DNA of 64,000 nt from Microbispora amethystogenes (GCF_016863015.1 NZ_BOOB01000016.1:124001-188000); one strand, 5' to 3'. Shown: positions 34,667 to 44,199, numbered from the stretch's first letter. Notes: generated by a model from the letters alone, not told the origin. Made by a program: numbers and translations.

Positions 34667-35590
34667 CTAGCCGACGGTCAGGACGAGCTTGCCGCGAATG
34701 TTCCCCGCCCGGTAGCGACGATGGGCCTCAGCGGCGTCCGCCAGCGGATACGTCCCGAGGATGTCGAAGGCCAGCCGCCCTTCGGCGTAGTGCGCGACGA
34801 GCTCGGCCAGCCGTTCCGCAGACCTGGCCCGAGGGGTGACCCGAATCCCAAGCCGCGGCGCCTTCTCATGCTCCACGAGGGTGAGTATTCGGCTCCTGTC
34901 GGAGATCAACTTCAGACTGTCGTCGAGAGTGTCACCGCCCACACCGTCCAGACAGGCATCGACTACACCGCGAGGAGCGGCCTGGCATACCCGATCGAGA
35001 AACCCGGCACCGTAGCCGACGGGCACGGCACCGAGCGAGCGAAGGAAGTCGTGGTGCGCCGGGCGCGCGGCACCGACGACGTCCGCGCCCCAGATCCGGC
35101 ACAGCTGAACCGCGACATGCCCGACCGCCCCGGCCGCGCCATGGATCAGTACGGTGTCGCCGGCGCCGACACGGAGCTCCTTCAACGCGATGTCCGCCGT
35201 CTGCGCCGCGGCACTGAAGCCACCGGCGACGACCCAGGGCATATTCGCTGGTTTCCTGCAGATCTGGTCGGCGCCTACGACGATGTATTCGCCATAGGCG
35301 TTGAGCGTGCCGAACCCGAGCACCTCGTCGCCAACCGCGAACCCGGCCGTGCCGCCACCGGCCTCGTCCACGACGCCGGCGAACTCGTTTCCGGGGATCC
35401 GCGGAGTCGCCAGATCGCGGTCACCCTCTTCGCGCAGGATCTGTCCCGCCACGACGGCCACGTCGAACGGCTGCACGCCGGCCGCCTTCACACGAACGCG
35501 GACCTGACCGGCACCCACGTGCGGCTCGTCCACCTCAATCAGCCGCAACACCTCCGGACCGCCATACTCGGCAATCGCAGCCGCGCGCAT
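34667..35590 (-). CDS. zeta-crystallin-like NADPH:quinone oxidoreductase
   Basis: A 307-residue medium-chain (MDR) reductase without structural zinc cysteines: YGGPEVLRLIEVDEPHVGAGQV, AAGVQPFDVAVVAGQ, PGNEFAGVVDEAGGGTAGF, GDEVLGFGTLNAYGEY, and the nucleotide-binding AGDTVLIHGAAGAVGHVAVQL. Such enzymes reduce quinones or enones with NADPH. ATG 35590 gives the family-typical MRAAAIAEYGGPE start; GTG 35602 (with GAGGGG 6 bases upstream) is an alternative adding four residues. It is divergent from soxR and its promoter has the SoxR box in a 19-bp spacer, so it is a SoxR target. The LLM oxidoreductase gene follows directly. Confidence 0.88.
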   Translation of the reverse strand: MRAAAIAEYGGPEVLRLIEVDEPHVGAGQVRVRVKAAGVQPFDVAVVAGQILREEGDRDLATPRIPGNEFAGVVDEAGGGTAGFAVGDEVLGFGTLNAYGEYIVVGADQICRKPANMPWVVAGGFSAAAQTADIALKELRVGAGDTVLIHGAAGAVGHVAVQLCRIWGADVVGAARPAHHDFLRSLGAVPVGYGAGFLDRVCQAAPRGVVDACLDGVGGDTLDDSLKLISDRSRILTLVEHEKAPRLGIRVTPRARSAERLAELVAHYAEGRLAFDILGTYPLADAAEAHRRYRAGNIRGKLVLTVG

Positions 35591-35640
35591 TCCTCTGGTC
35601 ACCTTCTGCCCCTCGCGTTGACGAAGTTCGCTTGATGTAC

Positions 35641-35671
35641 AGTGAACTTCATCAAGTGGACTTGATGTCAA
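35641..35671 (-). promoter_or_regulatory. SoxR-activated promoter with 19-bp spacer
   Basis: On the minus strand -35 is TTGACA (35671-35666) and -10 is TTCACT (35646-35641), with 19 bases between them, the over-long spacing that MerR-family activators correct. Inside it lies CATCAAGTGGACTTGATG (35650-35667), with perfect 8-bp arms, matching the known SoxR box layout. A second CTTGATG half-site sits at 35631-35637. Confidence 0.85.
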
Positions 35672-35701
35672 CGCGGTGATCCGCTCAATCCGGAGTGCGG
35701 G

Positions 35702-36151
35702 ATGCCCCAAGTCGAACCCGACATGGTCTGGCTCAAACCCGGCCAGGTCGCGGCCCGTGCCGGCGTCGCCGTCTCGGCGCTGCACTACTACGAGAGCCTC
35801 GGTCTCATCTACAGCCGCCGCACTCCGGGGGGCAGACGCGAGTACCGCCGCGACACCCTGCGCGCCATCGCGTTCATCCGAGCGGCTCAACGCGTCGGAG
35901 TCTCGCTGGAGCGCATCAAGGAAGCGCTCGACCAGCTCCCCGACCAGGGCGTGCCCACCAAGCGCGACTGGGCCCGCATCTCACGGCAGTGGCACGACGA
36001 TCTGACTCGCCGGATCGAAGAACTCATCGTGCTCCGCGACCGGTTCTCGGACTGCATCGGCTGCGGCTGCCTGTCCCTGAGATCCTGCCCGTACTCCAAC
36101 CCGGACGACGTGCTCGGACGGGATGGCCCCGGCGCGAGACGCCTCCCCTAG
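35702..36151 (+). CDS. soxR: redox-sensing regulator SoxR
   Basis: A 149-residue MerR-family regulator. N-terminal winged HTH (LKPGQVAARAGVAVSALHYYESLGLI), dimer helix (ERIKEALDQLPDQGVPTKRDW), and the [2Fe-2S] cluster motif with Cys118, Cys121, Cys123 and Cys129 (CIGCGCLSLRSC), the exact CX2CXCX5C pattern of SoxR. It senses redox-active molecules such as quinones or phenazines by cluster oxidation and activates genes directly; actinobacteria lack SoxS. The divergent quinone oxidoreductase and LLM genes are its evident targets. GGAG lies about 7 bases before the ATG at 35702. Confidence 0.95.
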   Translation: MPQVEPDMVWLKPGQVAARAGVAVSALHYYESLGLIYSRRTPGGRREYRRDTLRAIAFIRAAQRVGVSLERIKEALDQLPDQGVPTKRDWARISRQWHDDLTRRIEELIVLRDRFSDCIGCGCLSLRSCPYSNPDDVLGRDGPGARRLP

Positions 36152-36250
36152 ATGTGATGTCTCAGGACGTCGGTTCCACGAAGTCCTCGATCGCGAGTTT
36201 CTGTGGAAAGGCGTCGATCGCGCCGGTGGCCGCACGAGGGGAGGCGGGGC

Positions 36251-37768
36251 TCAGCGCGTCGACGCCGTGGGCTGCGCGCCGCAGCCGTCCTCGATCGGGC
36301 TCGGCGTCCCCGGCGACGGCGGCACGGGCGCGGGGGAGGGCGACGGCGGAGAGTGCCGATGCCGGAGCCGCCCCGGACCGGTCGAGGGGGTGGCCGGAGG
36401 GGTGGTCTGGGAGTTCAGCGAGTCGCGGATCGCCTTCGCCGTGAGCAGCCGGATCCGGTCCCAGTCGGGATAGGCGGTGTTGACCAGCGGTGGCACGAAC
36501 TGGAGGCTGGTGACCCCGGCGTGCTTGACCTTCCAGGCCAGCGGCACCAGGTGCTCCAGCATGGGCCTTGGCACGTCGGTGCTGAGGATCCTGCGGGTGG
36601 CCGCCGCGATCTGGGTGAACCGCGTGAGCACGGTTGCCGGGTCGGCCTGGCCGAGCAGCGCGCCGAGCAGGCACCGCTGGCGGTGCATCCGGTCGAAGTC
36701 GTCGCTGAGCGTGCGGGACCGGGCGTACCACAGCGCCTCGGTGCCGTTCAGGCGGCGGGTCCCGGCCCTGACCACCCCCTCGTCGTACCGGCCGTACACG
36801 ATGTCGCGGTCCACGGTGAGCACGATCCCGCCGAGAGCGTCGATCATCTTCGCCAGGCCCCAGATGTTGACCAGCGCGTACCAGTCGATCCGCAGGCCGA
36901 GGATGTAGCCGACCGTCTCCTTGAGGACCTGGGCGCCCATGTGCCGGTGGCCGCCGAACAGTTCGGGGTGGTCGTCGGCGTACTGCCACACCGAGAACAG
37001 CAGGTCCTCCCGCCAGCCGGGACGAAACTCCGGAAGACGGAACCCGAAGGGGAACCGGACGGCCATCGGGCTGCCCGGAGGGAACCGCACGTGCTCCAGG
37101 TTGCGGGGCAGGCCGAGCAGCACGGCGCGGCCCGTACGGACGTCGACGCTGGCGACGTTGATGCTGTCGGTGCGCATCCCGATCCGGTCGGCGCCCCAGT
37201 CGCCGCCGAGCAGCAGCACGTTGACCCGGTCCCGGCCCGCCCACGGATCCTGCGGCCCCGCCCCGGCGGCGCCCGCCGGGCCGCCCCCGCCGGGCGCGGT
37301 GAAGATCGCGTCGAGCGTCCGCTCGGACAGGGCGACGTACCGCGCGGCGACCGCGAACGGCACCGCGACGACGACCGCGAGCGTGCCCGCGGCCAGCCCG
37401 GTCAGGATCTGTCCCGAGCGCGGCAGCGCCGCGGGGCGCAGGACGACGTACGAGTGGACGACCAGCCAGAACCAGGCGACGGCGCAGGCCACGAAGACCA
37501 GGGAGATCTGGCTCAGCCACCCGAGGGCCCGCCCGGCGAGGCCCGCGTCGGCCCCGGCGGCGACGCCCGCGACGCAGACGACCGTGGTCAGGTAGCCGCC
37601 GAGGAGGATCAGCCCCGCGCGGCGGCGGCCCGCGCGCAGGTGCGCCGCGCCCGGCAGCACCGCCGACAGCGCCACCCAGGCGATGAGCGCGACGGCCCCG
37701 CGCGCCGGCCCGGCGCGACGCGCCGCCTGCGCGGCGCCCTTCCGGCGTGCCAGACCAGGGGTGACCAC
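36251..37768 (-). CDS. LytR-CpsA-Psr (LCP) family wall-polymer ligase
   Basis: A 505-residue membrane protein. About four or five hydrophobic segments occupy residues ~25-165, more than the single span of most LCP proteins. The extracytoplasmic LCP domain follows: VNVLLLGGDWGADRIGMRTDSIN, LLGLPRNLEHV, DALGGIVLTVDRDI, and LNGTEALWYARSR with RMHRQRCLLGAL. These hold the Arg/Asp residues that bind the polyprenyl pyrophosphate. LCP enzymes attach polyprenyl-linked glycopolymers to peptidoglycan. The C-terminal ~50 residues are a Pro/Ser-rich tail with one cysteine. GTG 37768 gives MVTPGLARRKG. Its stop is close to the end of soxR (convergent). Confidence 0.9.
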   Translation of the reverse strand: MVTPGLARRKGAAQAARRAGPARGAVALIAWVALSAVLPGAAHLRAGRRRAGLILLGGYLTTVVCVAGVAAGADAGLAGRALGWLSQISLVFVACAVAWFWLVVHSYVVLRPAALPRSGQILTGLAAGTLAVVVAVPFAVAARYVALSERTLDAIFTAPGGGGPAGAAGAGPQDPWAGRDRVNVLLLGGDWGADRIGMRTDSINVASVDVRTGRAVLLGLPRNLEHVRFPPGSPMAVRFPFGFRLPEFRPGWREDLLFSVWQYADDHPELFGGHRHMGAQVLKETVGYILGLRIDWYALVNIWGLAKMIDALGGIVLTVDRDIVYGRYDEGVVRAGTRRLNGTEALWYARSRTLSDDFDRMHRQRCLLGALLGQADPATVLTRFTQIAAATRRILSTDVPRPMLEHLVPLAWKVKHAGVTSLQFVPPLVNTAYPDWDRIRLLTAKAIRDSLNSQTTPPATPSTGPGRLRHRHSPPSPSPAPVPPSPGTPSPIEDGCGAQPTASTR

Positions 37769-37856
37769 GGCTCAATTGAAGCGACACGGACCGCGGAAAA
37801 CCCGTGACCGCCACGAGCCGGACCAGCCCTTGCCGAATCTTGACCGGGGCGCGGCC

Positions 37857-39362
37857 CTACCAGGGGAAGGCGAAAAGGCCGTAGTAGGCCGCGGTCAGGA
37901 GCAGCAGGGCCGTGCCGCCGAGCACGCCCGCGAGCACGCTCTTCTGCCAGGGCGTCGGCTCCCAGCCGTCCCGCTGGCCGGCGGCGACCGCGGCGAACGT
38001 CGCCACCGTCTGCGCCAGCATCGCGACGGCGAGCAGCCGTACGACCAGCCACCCGGCCTGTACGGCGGGCCAGGCGCCCGCCTGGTTCACCGAGAACAGC
38101 ACGATCAGCGTGATGAACGCCATGACCGCGGCGAGCTCGCCGAGCCCGATCCAGGCCATCAGGCGCAGCCGCCGCCGGATGGCCGGCCACCGCTGGACGT
38201 TGGCCTGGAACCGCAGATCGCGCCCGCGCAGGCGGACGACCATCTCGGTCACCGGCGCCGCGACGTAGCCCACCGCGGCCAGGCAGAGCGTCAGCCACAG
38301 GATCGTGCTGTCTCCCCACCACGGCGCCGCCGGCACGTCGGCCGCCTCGAAGCGCTGCACCGGCGTCGCCCCCGCGATGGGCACCGAGGGTCTCGCCGTA
38401 CGCGGCAGGTCCCTGATCCAGTTCGCGAGCGTGGGCAGGTAGCCGGCCGCGAACGTCCCGCCGTTGACCCGCATGGCGTGGTCGGCCCCGGCGAGGAAGC
38501 GGATGGTGTAGTCGGCGTCGCCGCCCTGCCGCAGCGCCCGGGTGAGGGCCTGGGTGCTCTCCACGAAGGGGATGGAAGGGTCGTCGGTGCCGTACAACGC
38601 GAGCACCGGCTGGGTGATCCCCTCTAGGGCGGGCGCCCCGTCGTAGCGCAGGAAGTCGAAGCCGACGCCGCCCATGACCCTCGTCAGCAGGTCGCGTACG
38701 CCGGTCGGGGCGTGCAGGCGCAGCAGTTGCTCGTTGAGCGCCCAGGCGACCTGCCGCAGCGGCGAGACGTTCGGCGAGGAGACGAGGACCACGAACGCCG
38801 CCCGGGGGTCGCGCGCGGCGGCGATCGGGACGACCCAGCCGCCCTCGCTCACTCCCCACAGGCCCGCGCGCGCCGGGTCGACGTCGGGCCGCTGGCGCAG
38901 CACCCGCAGCATGCGCAGGGCGTCGTCGGCGAGCAGCCCGAAGTCGCGGCTGCGAAAGGAGTAGCCGACCGTCCGCTTGTCGTAGGCGAGCGTCACGATG
39001 CCCGCCCGCGCGAGCCACTCGGCCTGCTGGGTGAACTCCCCGCCGTCGCCCGAGCCCGACCCCTGCACGAACACGAACGCGGGGTGGCGTCCGGGGGACA
39101 GCGGCGACCTGATCGTCGCCCGCAGCGTCTCGTTCCTCGCCGGCACGAGCAGTTTCTCCGTGCGGAAGGGCCCGCCGCGGAAACCCGCTCCGGCGATCGG
39201 CCGCACCTCGGCGGCGGGCTGCGCGGGGATGTCCCGGAACTGGGGCGAGGCGGGAAGCGGCGGCGGGTCGAAGGCCGGAGGGGAGAGCATGTGGCCGATG
39301 ACGGCGAGCACGACCATCAGCACACCGGCGATCACCCCGAGAGTGCCCCGGCCGATGTTCAT
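37857..39362 (-). CDS. membrane-anchored alpha/beta hydrolase with C-terminal membrane domain
   Basis: A 501-residue protein. An N-terminal helix (GTLGVIAGVLMVVLAVIGHML) anchors an external alpha/beta-hydrolase domain: FVFVQGSGSGDGGEF (oxyanion loop), nucleophile Ser in GLWGVSEGGWVVPIAAA, acid in LALYGTDDPSIPF, and catalytic His in AGADHAMRV. From about residue 365 there are four more hydrophobic segments (STILWLTLCLAAVGYVAAP, LGELAAVMAFITLIVLF, WLVVRLLAVAMLAQTV, VLAGVLGGTALLLLTAAYY). The combination of hydrolase and polytopic tail is less common than plain secreted hydrolases. GGGGAG stands 6 bases before the ATG at 39362. Substrate unknown, perhaps a peptide or lipid ester. Confidence 0.85.
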   Translation of the reverse strand: MNIGRGTLGVIAGVLMVVLAVIGHMLSPPAFDPPPLPASPQFRDIPAQPAAEVRPIAGAGFRGGPFRTEKLLVPARNETLRATIRSPLSPGRHPAFVFVQGSGSGDGGEFTQQAEWLARAGIVTLAYDKRTVGYSFRSRDFGLLADDALRMLRVLRQRPDVDPARAGLWGVSEGGWVVPIAAARDPRAAFVVLVSSPNVSPLRQVAWALNEQLLRLHAPTGVRDLLTRVMGGVGFDFLRYDGAPALEGITQPVLALYGTDDPSIPFVESTQALTRALRQGGDADYTIRFLAGADHAMRVNGGTFAAGYLPTLANWIRDLPRTARPSVPIAGATPVQRFEAADVPAAPWWGDSTILWLTLCLAAVGYVAAPVTEMVVRLRGRDLRFQANVQRWPAIRRRLRLMAWIGLGELAAVMAFITLIVLFSVNQAGAWPAVQAGWLVVRLLAVAMLAQTVATFAAVAAGQRDGWEPTPWQKSVLAGVLGGTALLLLTAAYYGLFAFPW

Positions 39363-39486
39363 GAGGCGCTCCCCATGCGATCTCGTATCCCGAACCCAGG
39401 TTAAGTCATTACTCGCTTCCTGCGCGGTGCACGGATGTGACGATTGATGCGTCGTTTGTCGGCGGGACCTGTTAGCTTCCTGCGAC

Positions 39487-40587
39487 ATGCGTGTCCTGCA
39501 CACCTCCGACTGGCATCTCGGCCGCTCCTTCCACCGGGAGAGCCTGCTCGGCGCGCAGGCCGCGTTCGTCGACCACCTCGTCGAGACCGTGCGCGCGGAG
39601 CGGGTGGAGGTCGTGCTGGTCTCCGGCGACGTCTACGACCGCGCCCTGCCCCCCGTGGACGCGGTCGCGCTGTGCAACGAGGCGCTCGCCAGGCTCAAGG
39701 CGCTGGGCGCGCACACCGTGCTGATCAGCGGCAACCACGACTCCGCCGTACGACTGGGCTTCGGCGCCGATCTCATGGAGCGCGTCCACCTGCGCACCGA
39801 CCCCGCCCGGGCCTGGGAGCCGGTCACGATCGGCGACGTCGCGTTCTTCGGCATCCCCTACCTGGAGCCCGAGCTCGTCCGGGGACCGTGGGAGCTCGCC
39901 GAGCGCAGTCACACCGCCGCGCTCTCGTACGCCATGGACCGGGTCCGCGCGCACCCGGCCGCGCGCAGGGTGGTGCTCGCGCACGCGTTCGTCACCGGAG
40001 GGGAGGCGAGCGACAGCGAGCGGGACATCAGCGTCGGCGGGGTCTCCCACGTGCCGCTGAGCGCCTTCGAGGGCGCCGACTACGTCGCCCTCGGCCACCT
40101 GCACGGGCGTCAGGTGATGAGCGAGACGGTCCGCTACAGCGGCTCGCCGATCGCCTACTCCTTCTCCGAGGCCGGTCACCTGAAGGGCTCCTGGCTCGCC
40201 GACCTGGACGGCGGGCGGACGGAGTTCGTTCCGGCTCCGGTGCCGCGCCCGGTCGCGCGAGTCCGGGGCCGCATCGACGACCTGCTGACCGACGCCCGCT
40301 TCGCCCGGCACGAGGACCACTGGCTGCAGGTGACGCTGACCGACCCGGTGCGCCCGCGCGAGGCGATGGAACGCCTGCGCGGGCGCTTCCCGCACACGCT
40401 CGCGCTCGCCTTCGAACCGGACGGCGCGACCGGGAGCCCCGCAAGCCCGCCGAGGATCGCCGGGAGGGCCGAGATCGACGTGGCGCTCGACTTCGTCGAG
40501 GCGGTGCGCGGCGAGCAGGCCGACGACGACGAACGGCGTCTGCTGGAGGAGGCGGTCGAGGCGTGCCGCATCAGGGAGAGCGTGTGA
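39487..40587 (+). CDS. sbcD: SbcD nuclease subunit
   Basis: A 366-residue Mre11-type calcineurin-like phosphoesterase. Metal motifs are complete: TSDWHLGR at the N-terminus, VSGDVYDRALPP, SGNHDSAVRLGFG, VLAHAFVTG, and ALGHLHGRQ. With SbcC it forms an ATP-dependent nuclease that cuts hairpins and protein-blocked DNA ends. ATG 39487 lies 8 bases after TAGCTT (39473-39478), probably leaderless. sbcC starts 31 bases downstream, and both are read as one unit. Confidence 0.95.
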   Translation: MRVLHTSDWHLGRSFHRESLLGAQAAFVDHLVETVRAERVEVVLVSGDVYDRALPPVDAVALCNEALARLKALGAHTVLISGNHDSAVRLGFGADLMERVHLRTDPARAWEPVTIGDVAFFGIPYLEPELVRGPWELAERSHTAALSYAMDRVRAHPAARRVVLAHAFVTGGEASDSERDISVGGVSHVPLSAFEGADYVALGHLHGRQVMSETVRYSGSPIAYSFSEAGHLKGSWLADLDGGRTEFVPAPVPRPVARVRGRIDDLLTDARFARHEDHWLQVTLTDPVRPREAMERLRGRFPHTLALAFEPDGATGSPASPPRIAGRAEIDVALDFVEAVRGEQADDDERRLLEEAVEACRIRESV

Positions 40588-40618
40588 GCGGCCGGCCCGC
40601 GCCGGGTGAGGAGGCACG

Positions 40619-43600
40619 GTGAGGCTGCATCGGCTGAGCATGGTCGCGTTCGGGTCCTTCCCCGGAACGGAGGAGGTCGACTTCGACGCGCTCGGCGAGG
40701 CGGGCCTGTTCCTGATCCACGGGCCGACCGGCGCGGGCAAGACGACGGTGCTCGACGCCGTCTGCTACGCCCTGTACGGGCGGGTGCCCGGCCAGCGGGA
40801 GAGCGCCCGCAGCCTGCGCTGCGACCACGCGCCGCCCACCCGGGGCCCGTCGGTGACGCTGGAGGCGACGATCCGGGGCAGGCGCCTGCGCGTCACCCGT
40901 TCCCCCGCGTGGATGCGGCCCAAGCTCAGGGGCTCGGGTCTGGTGGAGGAGAAGGCCAAGGCCCTGGTCGAGGAGCTGACCGAGCCCGGCGGGCAGTGGG
41001 TCGCGCGCAGCACCCGCAGCGACGAGGCCGGCGACTTCATCGGCACGCTCACGGGGATGAACGCCGCCCAGTTCTGCCAGGTGGCGCTGCTGCCGCAGGG
41101 CGACTTCGCGAAGTTCCTGCGCGCCGGGGGCGAGGAGCGGCGCGAACTGCTGGAGCGGCTCTTCTCCGTCCGGGTGTTCGGCGAGGTCGAGCGGTGGCTG
41201 GCCGACCACCGCACGCGCTCCGGGCGGGAGGCGCAGGAGCTGTCCCAGCGGGTCGACTCCGTGCTGGACCGCATGCGTGGCGCGGCGGGAGACCTGGCGC
41301 TCCCCGAGGACACGGCCGACCCGGAGGCCTGGTCGGGTGAGGTGCTGAGCCTCGCCGAGGGCGCGCTCGCCCACGCGGCGACGGCCTGCGCGGAGAGCCA
41401 GGCCGGCCTGCTGTCGGCCCGGAGCCGGCTGGAGGAGGGCAGGGCCCTCGCCGACCGGCAGCGCAGGCACGCCGCCGCCCTGGCCCGGCGCCAGGAGCTC
41501 GACGCGGCGGCCGACGAGCGATCCGACCTGGAGGCGATGCTCGACGAGGCGGCGCGCGCCGACCGGGTGCTGCCGCTCGTCCGCCAGGCCGAGCAGCGCG
41601 CGGAGGCCGTGGCGAAGGCCCGCCGGGTGGCCGCCGACGCCATGCTCCGCGCGTTCCCCGGCAACTCGGACGACGCCTCGGACAGAACCGCGCGTTGGGC
41701 CTCGGGCGGAACTCCGGAGCGGCCGGGCACCGGGCCGGGTGCGGCCCGGCCCGGCGCCCACGTGCCCGGCCCCGAACAGCACGACGGGGAGCAGCCGGAC
41801 GGAAAGCGTCTGGACCCGGAGTGGTCGAACGGGGAGCGGCTGGACCTCGAGCGGCCGGATCCGGAACGGCTGGCCGCGTTGGAGCGGGAACGGCGCGACG
41901 AGATCGCCCGGGTGCGCCAGATCCTCCCGGAGGAGACGCGCCTGCGGGAGGTGCGGGACGAGCGGGCGGGCGCCGAGCGCCTGCTGGCGGAGCTGTCCGG
42001 GGAGGAAGCCCGCCTGGCCGGACGGCTCGCCGCGCTGCCCGGGGAGCGTCTCGGCGTCGAGGAGCGGCTCGCGGCGGCGCGTCGCGCGGCGGCGAGCCTT
42101 CCGGGCCTGACCGCCGCCAGGGACGCCGCGTTGCGGCTGCGTGCGGTCACCGAGGAGGCCGCGCTGCTCGACGCGGAGCTGACCCGGCTCTCCGGCGACG
42201 AGGCGCGGGCGCGGGCCGACCAGCAGGACCTGCCCGCGGCCCTGGCCGACGCCGGGGAACGGCTCCAGGGCCTGCGCGACATGGCCGCGCGGATCCCCGC
42301 GCTGGAGGCTGACGCCCGGACGGCGGAGGAGCGGCTCGGCAGCGCGCGGCTCCGCGACACGCTGACCGCCGAGCTGGACGCGGCCGAGCGCGACCGCCGC
42401 GCGGCGGTCGACCTGGCCCAGGAGCGCCGGGACCGGCTGCAGGAGGTGCGGCAGGACCGCATCGACGGGATGGCCGCCGAGCTGGCGGCCGGGCTCGTGG
42501 ACGGCCTGCCCTGCGCCGTCTGCGGCGCCACCGGGCATCCCCGCCCGGCCGAGCCCGCCGTACGGGCCGCCACGGCCGAGGACGAGCAGGCGGCGCAGGA
42601 GGCCTTCGACGCGGCGCAGCGCGCCCGTGAGACGGCGGAGGCGAACGTCGCGGCGCTCTCCTCGCGCCTCGCCGACGCGGAGTCGCGCGCCGGGGACCTG
42701 TCCCAGGAGGCCGCCGGGGCCGCCCTGGACGAGGCCCGGGACGAGCTGTCGCGGCTGCGCTCGGCCGCTTCGGCGGTCGAGGCGGCCGAGGCGGAGGCAG
42801 GCCGGCTCGCCGCCGCCCTGGAGGACGCCCGTGAGCGGGCCATGGAGCTGGCCGGGCTGCTGACCGAGACCAGGACCAGGCGGGACGCCCTGCTCGCCGA
42901 GGGGGAGCGCCTCGCCGCACGCTTGGAGGGCGACCTCGCGGACGTGGAGGCCCGGCTCAGCCGGGCCCGGTCGGAGGCGGAGACGGAGGAGGAGCTCGCC
43001 TCCCGCGCCGTCCGGCTCACGGCCGAGCTGGAGGAGCTGGGCGAGCGGGCCGCGCGGACCGGGGCGGAGCTGGCCGAGGCCCGCGCCCACCGGGACATGC
43101 TGGAGACCGGCGAACGCCGGCTGGCCGGGGTGATCGACGCCGCGCGGGGCGCGGACCCCTCGCTCGCCGCCCGTCTCGACCGCCTCTCGGAGGAGGCCGC
43201 CCTGCTGCGTGAGGCGGCCGACGCGGCGCGGACGGCGGCGGCGGCCGGGCGCGAGAGCGAGGCCGCGCGGGCCGCGGCGGCCCGGGCCGCGTCGGGAGAG
43301 GGGTTCGCGAGCGTGGAGCACGCCGCCGCGGCGGTCCGCACCCCGGAGGACCGGGAGGCGATGACCGAGCGGCTCGCACTGCTGGACGCCGAGCGCGCCA
43401 CGGTGGAGGGCCTGCTGGCCGATCCCGAGCTGGTCGCGGCGGCCGCCGAGCCGCCCGCCGGCCTGACCGAGCTGAGCGCCGCGCACGACGCGGCCGAGCA
43501 CGAGCACGGCGTGCGCGCCTCGGCCCGCCACCGCGGGCGGAGCAGGCTCGACCAGCTCACCGCGCTCGCCGGGGAACTGGACGCCGCGGTGCGCGCCCAC

Positions 43601-44173
43601 CGGCCGGCGGAGGAGCGGCACCGCCTGGCCCGGCGTCTCGCCGAACTCGCCAACGGAACTTCCGGCGACAACCGCTGGCACATGAGGCTGTCGGCGTACG
43701 TGCTCGGCGAGCGGCTGCGGCAGGTCGTGGACGCGGCCAACGAGCGCCTCGACCACATGTCGGGCGGGCGCTACCTGCTGCGGCACGACCTGAACCGGAC
43801 CGCGGGCGACCGGGGCCGGTCCGGCGGCGGGCTGGGCCTGCGGGTGCTCGACGCATGGACCGGGGTGGAACGCGACCCCGCCACCCTGTCCGGCGGCGAG
43901 AGCTTCATCACCTCCCTCGCCCTCGCACTGGGCCTGGCCGACGTCGTGACGCAGGAGGCCGGGGGCGCGGAGATCGGCACCCTCTTCGTGGACGAGGGCT
44001 TCGGCACGCTCGACGAGGACACGCTCGACGACGTGCTCGACATCCTCGACGGGCTGCGGGAGGGCGGCCGGGCGGTCGGGGTGGTCAGCCACGTCGCCGA
44101 ACTGCGCGTGCGCATCCCCGCCCAGCTCCGCGTGCTGAAGAACCGCGGCGGCTCCACCCTGTCGCACACCTGA
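40619..44173 (+). CDS. sbcC: SbcC (Rad50-type) SMC-like ATPase
   Basis: A 1184-residue Rad50-family protein: Walker A GPTGAGKTTVLD, Q-loop QVALLPQGDF, long alanine-rich coiled coils, a zinc-hook CxxC (Cys632 and Cys635 in GLPCAVCGATGHP), ABC signature LSGGESF, Walker B LFVDEGFGTLDED, and the ATHVSE-type end VVSHVAELRVRI. It tethers DNA ends and powers SbcD. A Pro/Gly/charged insert of about 70 residues (~348-420: PERPGTGPGAARPG, GERLDLERPDPERL) interrupts the first coiled coil and is not usual in SbcC. GTG 40619 has GAGGAG upstream. A bidirectional hairpin terminator follows the stop. Confidence 0.95.
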   Translation: MRLHRLSMVAFGSFPGTEEVDFDALGEAGLFLIHGPTGAGKTTVLDAVCYALYGRVPGQRESARSLRCDHAPPTRGPSVTLEATIRGRRLRVTRSPAWMRPKLRGSGLVEEKAKALVEELTEPGGQWVARSTRSDEAGDFIGTLTGMNAAQFCQVALLPQGDFAKFLRAGGEERRELLERLFSVRVFGEVERWLADHRTRSGREAQELSQRVDSVLDRMRGAAGDLALPEDTADPEAWSGEVLSLAEGALAHAATACAESQAGLLSARSRLEEGRALADRQRRHAAALARRQELDAAADERSDLEAMLDEAARADRVLPLVRQAEQRAEAVAKARRVAADAMLRAFPGNSDDASDRTARWASGGTPERPGTGPGAARPGAHVPGPEQHDGEQPDGKRLDPEWSNGERLDLERPDPERLAALERERRDEIARVRQILPEETRLREVRDERAGAERLLAELSGEEARLAGRLAALPGERLGVEERLAAARRAAASLPGLTAARDAALRLRAVTEEAALLDAELTRLSGDEARARADQQDLPAALADAGERLQGLRDMAARIPALEADARTAEERLGSARLRDTLTAELDAAERDRRAAVDLAQERRDRLQEVRQDRIDGMAAELAAGLVDGLPCAVCGATGHPRPAEPAVRAATAEDEQAAQEAFDAAQRARETAEANVAALSSRLADAESRAGDLSQEAAGAALDEARDELSRLRSAASAVEAAEAEAGRLAAALEDARERAMELAGLLTETRTRRDALLAEGERLAARLEGDLADVEARLSRARSEAETEEELASRAVRLTAELEELGERAARTGAELAEARAHRDMLETGERRLAGVIDAARGADPSLAARLDRLSEEAALLREAADAARTAAAAGRESEAARAAAARAASGEGFASVEHAAAAVRTPEDREAMTERLALLDAERATVEGLLADPELVAAAAEPPAGLTELSAAHDAAEHEHGVRASARHRGRSRLDQLTALAGELDAAVRAHRPAEERHRLARRLAELANGTSGDNRWHMRLSAYVLGERLRQVVDAANERLDHMSGGRYLLRHDLNRTAGDRGRSGGGLGLRVLDAWTGVERDPATLSGGESFITSLALALGLADVVTQEAGGAEIGTLFVDEGFGTLDEDTLDDVLDILDGLREGGRAVGVVSHVAELRVRIPAQLRVLKNRGGSTLSHT

Positions 44174-44195
44174 CCCGGCCCCTCGCGGGGCCGGG
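44174..44195. terminator. bidirectional hairpin terminator
   Basis: CCCGGCCCC-TCGC-GGGGCCGGG, a perfect 9-bp stem with a 4-base loop, directly between the stop of sbcC and the stop of the convergent gene at 44200. Confidence 0.8.
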
Positions 44196-44199
44196 AGGC

